From NCBI GenBank assembly GCA_029717555.1, contig JAMDHS010000008.1:1-64000 (forward strand): 64,000 nt of DNA, written 5' to 3'. The notes under the pieces were generated by a model that was not told the origin of the DNA, did no database searches, and worked only from the letters and a program-made list of their open reading frames with translations. Made by a program: the position numbers and the translations under genes. This DNA comes from Peribolospora baueri (Eukaryota > Basidiomycota > Peribolosporomycetes > Peribolosporales > Peribolosporaceae). Below are positions 57,365-64,000 of the stretch, piece after piece; position 1 is the first letter of the stretch, and every line of letters begins with the position of its first letter.

Positions 57365-59272
57365 TCATCTTCCCCCACCCATCCCCTCCAAGGCTAGGCA
57401 AACGCCCTCGACGCCCGCCGGTCCGCCGATGACGTCGACGGTGTGCCAAAAGGCATAGGCACGACGAATACAGACGTAGTGAGAGAAGGCGGCGAGAAGG
57501 ATGAGGACGTGAAAGATTTGGTCTGAGGTTGGATAGGGTTTGGAGAACGGCGGAGACGGACAGTTGAAAGAGTCGGGAGAGTAGGTGCGATGGGGTTTGG
57601 CGGTGACGATGACAGGCAAGGCAAGAGGCGAGTCAGCGGAAAGAAGGGGAAGAGGAAGAGGCGAATGGGATGGAGTGTGAATACCCACGAGAGGCTCCCT
57701 GAAGACCACCAGAGACCGGTGCAGGAGTGAAAGGAGAGGGTGAGACGATGGCCAGCGAGGATGATAACACCCCTGGACACGACTGCAGTGGACTCACGAA
57801 ATAGTCGAATCGTCCAGGAACATATCTCTCGGGGATGTGTGTCATGTAAAGGCATGCCCCAATGACATAGAGAGCCCCGCTCAGGATAAGGTAGTTGACA
57901 CCCATTGTGTGAGCGACCGTTGCGTACTGTTGAAGGACGGACGTAGAAGGAGGATCAGTCAAGGTAGAGGAGATAAACGGAAGGAAGACAGCGCGACTCA
58001 CCCCATACTTGCCAACTACATGCATGACAGGAAAGACGGCGCTGAGGCCAAGACCCAGGAAAAGACAAGTGCGCACTGGTCGGAACTTCGGTGTGCCATA
58101 CTTGGGAATGATGACTGTGGATGTGGTGGCTGTGATTTGAAGTCGAACGTCACGGACGAAAATAATGTCAGGAGACAAGAGCTGCTAGAACAAATACGAC
58201 AGAAAGACTTACCGACGCCGTTGATTGTGATGAGCACCGAGTAGAACAGTTGCAGGCGAGGGTAGCAGTAGAAGCCGTAGTGAAGAGCGGGGCTATAAAT
58301 ATGGCCGAAAAAGAGAAATCAGCAATCAAATGACGGGCCTGTGAGACGGTGATATGGCGCTTTTTCATCTATCTAGAGGCGTTTCGCTCTCATCAGAACA
58401 TATGAAAGCGGAACGCCAGAGGTCTGGAGCAAAAGGGACGAAGAACGCACTAGAAGCTGCCGACGGTCAGGACTACGATGCCGATGTAGTCGAAGCGTTG
58501 GAAGCGGCGATAGGCCTTTTGTAGCAGTTTTGCGATCAGGGATCATGACGATCGTAACTCGATAGACCCGGTCCAGTCGAGGTGACAGACTATCTCCCAC
58601 AGACTCACCTCTCTGGACTGACATCCGCAAGAATGAAAGGAAGCGCTGAAGCCAAGACAGAGGACGGCGCCCAACAAAAAGGTGGTAAAGCCGGCAACGT
58701 CTTTCCATTCTGGCTCTCTTCTCTCCGCCCTCTCCTGGAGGAGATGGGCTGCTGGCGGGTGGAGCGCTGGCGAGTCAAAGAGAGAGTTGTGGGTGAAGGA
58801 ATGGGGGAGGGAGAGCGCGGAGAAGAAGGTTGGAAAGAAGTGGTGGAGGAGGTGGAGGAAGGCGGCGAGAAAGGAGAAGAGTGCGCCCCAGAGATGGGTG
58901 TGAATGTTTACTGTCGATACGTTTGGAGTAATCGACGGGTAAACGCAAGTCGAAGTGGTATCAGCTCTGGTACGAAGACTGGTCGCAAGCGATCCATCCT
59001 CCCCGGCGCTCACCCGACTCGTTGTGGCAGTAGCACCAAATGCTTGTCCAACATTTGGCATAGCTATCATGTCTAAAAGGCCGCTTGTTGTCATTCAATT
59101 GGCCGTCGCTTTCGCTCTTCTCCTCTTCAGATCCAGGCCTCCGGTATCCCGTCCGAATGAGCGAGTTGTCCTTATGCCAAGGCGGGAGGTCTTCGTAGTC
59201 GATGAGCCTGCCCGCCCATCTGCTCTTTTTACCAGACACGGCAGAGCTACCGTTTGACGGCCCGCCTGCCAT
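57365..59272 (-). CDS. IZH: PAQR/hemolysin-III family receptor (Izh-like)
   Basis: Eight exons encode about 370 aa. The N-terminus is cytosolic (LIDYEDLPPWHKDNSLIRTG, YRRPG). The family signature CWTSIWCYCHNES | VNIHTHLWGALFSF is completed by splicing of intron 1. Next come FTTFLLGAVLCLGFSASFHS, FDYIGIVVLTVGSFY | PALHYGFYCYPRL, TCLFLGLGLSAVFPVMHVVG, IPERYVPGRFDYF and, after a 10-nt microexon, SHQIFHVLILLAAFSHYVCI. The conserved Ser, His and Asp residues of the zinc site are present (SxxxH, D, HxxxH). Yeast Izh proteins are adiponectin-receptor relatives tied to zinc and sterol or ceramide metabolism. The loop between the first two membrane spans has an insert of about 50 residues. Confidence 0.9.
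57689..57698 (-). other. IZH: 10-nt microexon of the PAQR gene
   Basis: On the minus strand TTCAG|GGAGCCTCTC|GTGGGT. It encodes Gly-Ala-Ser plus the first base of His and restores the invariant SHQIFH motif between exons 6 and 8. Without it the two flanking exons do not join in phase. Confidence 0.7.
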
Positions 59273-59731
59273 GGCAAGTGATGGAGGTGAATGTTAAGGG
59301 AGAAAGGGCGGTATCAGTGCGAACGACACCGAGAACAACGATGCGATGAGAAGGTGGGCTGAACGTGAAACAGGTCTGTCGGGAAGAATTGGGTGGTGTT
59401 GATTTCCCGATTAGGAAGGCGATCGGCGGCGGAACGGCCGGATTGCCGGTGGGAGAGACTGGATAGTGTGCAAGCTCCTCCCTTCCTCGGCTTGCCGTAG
59501 AATGCGGATTTCGCTGACAAGCCTAGGCAGGCGCGCATTGGGCACCTGCCCGGCTATTGGGCTATGGGACGCCAGGGGCGAAGGGGAAAGGGAAGCATCG
59601 GCGGCTGTGTAACCCTCTTGGCTTGCGCCTGGGTGCGAGAGGTTCAGTCCAGTTCCCATTCATTCTCGCTCTATCGCTTCGTGCTATACTCCACAGCCTT
59701 CTTTTTTCACATCGCATGTCGGTACATCTTT
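59273..59731. other. Intergenic region between PAQR and TAD2
   Basis: About 460 bases: the 3' flank of TAD2 and the promoter of the PAQR gene, both on the minus strand. No motif is singled out. Confidence 0.35.
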
Positions 59732-61064
<1,333 letters not shown>

Positions 61065-61622
61065 GCTGCTCGCCGTAGTCTTACCTGAAAGAGAGGTGGT
61101 GGCGGCAGGGTTGAGAAGACATGACATGGCTGGCGAGTGCTGCGGCACGAGACCGCCTACCTCACAAAACGCAGGCCTACCTCGGCCGCCCGTCACGCAC
61201 ACGCTCTGCGGGCTGACTATATACATGGGCGATGCGCGAGCGACGTCTCATAGAACGCTAGACGACGAGCACGGATCATTCATTTGTCACCTTCGAGATC
61301 TCGCGTGTCTCATGACAATAACTTAAGGCACGGGGCAGCCGATACTCCAGGGTAATTAACTGCATACATACATACAGGGGCACGTGTCTACGACTTCCAC
61401 GTTTGAGGCTGAAGCCACGTCGTCCAACCACTGGTCCCGGTCCTTCTAAAGCAAATCCAAGTTATTCGAAAGCGATAAAGATAGGATTGCCTTTGTCTAC
61501 AAAGAAGCTGTCTAAGCATTGTATTAAACGCAGCATTACGCTTGGCGGCCCGCCGACTTGCTTATCGCCAAGAGCATCCTGACAACCCTGTTCCTGAGCC
61601 CGTCTGCGCTCGGTGCGACAGG
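61065..61622. other. Intergenic region between TAD2 and ERG2
   Basis: About 560 bases: the TAD2 promoter and the ERG2 3' flank. CACGTG at 61382-61387. No gene is recognised. Confidence 0.35.
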
Positions 61623-62860
61623 TCAAATCTTCCCCTTGATGAGATTCAGAATCATCTCTCTGCCGGTGATCCACGCTGTGCGGCCAAAGGTGGGGAAGTC
61701 GAGTGTGGAAGAGATAACGTCGGCAAGACCGAAAGGAAGCATGGGAGGGATCCAGCCTAGGTTGCGAGGAAAGAGAGACGAGAACGAAAGGAAGCAGACG
61801 AAGGAATGAGAGAGGTTCGATGAGTGCGAGGAAGGGTCGGGGTTCGGCGAAGGAAAGAGGATAAAGAGACACGTTCACACACCCCTGGCATACTCGAGAG
61901 CCCAGCAGCCCTCGTGCATCTTGTACTGCTTGACTGCGCCTCTGGGAAGGTGATGCTGCGAGCCGGGAGCGTATACCTGGGAGAACCAAAGGTCAGGAAT
62001 AGCCACAATGAGACCGTCAGTGCCCGTGCCCATCGCGATTCTGAAGCCCCGCAGACCAAAAAGAGTTGACATCGTAACAGCCAAAGAAAGGCAGACGACA
62101 CTCACTTCCATCTCCGTCTTTCCTGCCGGGAAGGCCCATTGCGCTCCTTGAATGATGTGGAAGTAGTCGTCAGCGGTGTGACGGCCCGTGTGCCCTTCGG
62201 TGCCGAGAGGAGTGCCGAAGAAGATGAGATACTCTGTCACCGAGGCGTGGAGGACGAACATGGCTCCCATGGCCCCTTGGGTAATGGTCGACCACATCGG
62301 CGGAAGACGGGAAAGAGAATAGCGGGATGAGCAAAGAGGAGCGTTGGAACCAACCGCATAACTAAAGAAATAGTCGTGCGGAGACGGCGCTTCCTTCCAA
62401 ACATACCTCCAGCATTATTAAAGAACCACTCGCTCTCGACGTCTAGCCCGTTCTCGTTGAGGTGTTGGCTCCACCTCGGCTCGGACCGGAGACGGGTCAC
62501 GATATCGTCCATGATCGCCCGCGTGTCATTGTTTGGGTGTGCGGAGATTGCAGCACGGGCTATTTCGTGCAGAGAGGTCGGGTCGAAGATGTACCATCGG
62601 TCCTGGAGGGGAGAAGGTGTTCGGGGAAAGAGAGACGAGGCGGCAAGACTAGAGTGTGAAAACGCGTTCTCAACAAGCAAAGAGGCAAGCTCGCAAGCAA
62701 CACCGGCGTCTCCGCTCACCTTGATCCCGTCCAAGAAGGTGTACACGGCGACTAACACGGCGACGATGACAGAGCGCAGGAGCCATCTGGAAAAAGGCGA
62801 GGGCTGTCGTCGCTTGAACGTGCCCGTTGGAGGCCGGGCGTAAATCGTCTTCTTCGCCAT
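61623..62860 (-). CDS. ERG2: C-8 sterol isomerase Erg2
   Basis: Five exons encode about 245 aa. A basic N-terminus precedes one membrane anchor ([20 protein letters not shown]). The soluble part matches the Erg2/sigma-1 receptor family: [27 protein letters not shown] | [52 protein letters not shown] | [32 protein letters not shown] and [20 protein letters not shown]. The acidic residues of the catalytic pocket (in TEYLIFFGT and TADDY) are present. It moves the C8 double bond to C7 in ergosterol synthesis in the ER membrane, and is the target of morpholine-type antifungals. All four introns are removed in phase; intron 2 uses a GTATGT donor. It is divergent from the ORF at 63378. Confidence 0.95.
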
Positions 62861-63377
62861 GGCAAACCGGGCAATGATGTCAGGCGGAGATGGGGGTTTT
62901 GAGGATTACGAGAGGAAAGAAGAAACGGGCCAGCACGACCGCTCTGCCGCAGCCACATGGTAGCGTGCTTGCTGCGGCGGCGGGCGACGATAGGAAGAAA
63001 GCCGTTGCTTGTGACATTGGCACCTGTCAGTCGTCGCCGTGGACGAGCAAAAACATCCCTCCCTTTATCGGTCTGCGACTCTGAAAGGTGGATTAGCCCG
63101 AAGGGTCGCGCGCTCACAGTTGCCTTGTTGTTATGCGCCAGCTGTGCGCGGACCTGAAGCACCAGTTCGTGGGGCAGGACCTTGGCGACGAGGGACGCGC
63201 CAGCGCGATGACCAGCAGCTGTTCGCCATACGGGCATTCCGATGTTCTTATCAACGGTTAATATCATCATACGCACACAGTGTGACCGAAGGGACCAGGA
63301 GAAGCACCGTCCGCTGGCCGCCGTTGCGATTCGGTGTGAGCATTTCTCTCTTTTTGCGGCCGCACGTCCAGCTAGTG
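62861..63377. promoter_or_regulatory. ERG2 promoter region
   Basis: About 520 bases upstream of ERG2 and of the unresolved ORF on the + strand. No clear sterol-response element or TATA box was recognised. Confidence 0.35.
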
Positions 63378-63725
63378 ATGCTATGTCGCAGTCTCCTCGT
63401 TCGCCCGCAATCAGACGTCCATCAGCGATTCCCCGTTTCCGCCCCGGCTCCTGAGTCCGAGCACGTCGTCGACGCCTCAGCCCTTCCCGTCCGCCTCCTC
63501 GACGACACGCAAGCGAAGGACCGCTTTCGTCAATGGCAACGGGAGGACCCTGCTGTCGCCCGGACGCTCCACCGCCTCCGCCAGTCCGAGTCCGTTCCGG
63601 AATACACTCTCTCTCACGACGGCCTCCTCTCTGTGGGGGACGACATTGAGGGCCGTCGTATCTTCCCGAACGCCGCGGCGCAGGAAGGGCGGTTGGTGAG
63701 CGGGAAGCTGTCTTTTTCTACCTGA
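63378..63725 (+). CDS. Unresolved ORF at right edge
   Basis: From ATG 63378 the frame reads MLCRSLLVRPQSDVHQRFPV, then DTQAKDRFRQWQREDPAVAR and YTLSHDGLLSVGDDIEGRRI before a possible donor (GTTG|GTGAGC at 63697). The first residues could be a mitochondrial presequence (Arg-rich, no acids). If the donor is used, the next exon may start after CATTCAAG near 63770 and the gene may run past the window. I do not recognise the protein. Confidence 0.35.
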   Translation: MLCRSLLVRPQSDVHQRFPVSAPAPESEHVVDASALPVRLLDDTQAKDRFRQWQREDPAVARTLHRLRQSESVPEYTLSHDGLLSVGDDIEGRRIFPNAAAQEGRLVSGKLSFST

Positions 63726-64000
63726 GTTATATTAAGCCATTGCTACTCGGAAGGCATCCTGAGCATTCAAGCCCGCTCATCGTCCTCGGACGTGCGCGTC
63801 ATCCACAACTATCGCCTCATATCGCTGCCGAGTTCCTTTCTTGCCCTCGTGCTACCCTCTTTTACATGACATTTCAATTTACTCGCTTCTCCATTATGGC
63901 TCTCTGGTCCCTGGGCTGTCCGCCTACAGGCTCCTCCTGGGCTGAATGTCTGTAGTGGCAGAAAGGCCGATACAGTTAGTTTCGATTCTGGGAGCGAACA
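63726..64000. other. Right-edge sequence
   Basis: About 275 bases. It may hold an intron end and a further exon of the ORF at 63378, but no frame is convincing. Confidence 0.25.

Overview
The window is nuclear DNA of a basidiomycete fungus. Genes are GC-rich and dense with short (about 45-130 nt) GTGAGT...CAG introns, and the gene set is fungal: sterol C-8 isomerase (ERG2), IES1, PEX14, a CFEM cell-wall protein, a Zn2Cys6 regulator and CBF1. The intron density (10 introns in GAPDH) and the general look of the proteins suggest Pucciniomycotina, perhaps a Rhodotorula-like Microbotryomycete; this placement is inference. No complete transposon, LTR element, tRNA, rRNA or CRISPR array was recognised.

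Layout. 0.4-6.6 kb: CFEM/GPI protein (-), DUF938/METTL26 methyltransferase-like (-), orphan two-helix membrane protein (+). 7.5-12 kb: ribokinase (+) facing an orphan protein (-). 13.9-16.5 kb: an MFS permease (+) and an F-BAR protein (-) run into each other, and both are cut off at one 37-nt poly-A tract; a 41-nt poly-G run lies just beyond. This looks like a chimeric join. 17-23 kb: TTC1 co-chaperone (+), PEX14 (-). 23-30.6 kb: RBM39/Rsd1-type splicing factor (-) divergent from a 1188-aa Zn2Cys6 factor (+). 31.4-34.8 kb: small orphan (-) divergent from CBF1 (+). 35.3-40.1 kb: INO80 subunit IES1 (-) divergent from the complex I 39-kDa subunit (+). 40.4-44.4 kb: GRASP (+), SURF6/Rrp14 (+). 44.7-48.7 kb: a probable Dif1/Spd1-like ribonucleotide reductase inhibitor (-), a doubtful small membrane protein (-), GAPDH (-). 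50.3-55.9 kb: orphan coiled-coil protein (+), Notchless/Rsa4 (+). 56.3-64 kb: two doubtful small genes, a PAQR/Izh receptor (-), TAD2 deaminase (-), ERG2 (-), and an unresolved ORF at the right edge.

The genes are mostly housekeeping and not a pathway cluster. Two ribosome-biogenesis genes (RRP14, RSA4) and several divergent pairs with shared promoters occur, and telomere-like TTAGGG repeats sit in two of those shared promoters. Splice structures were worked out by eye from donor, acceptor and phase. For most genes the summed exon length is a multiple of three and the joins restore known family motifs, but splice sites could be off by a base or an alternative site.
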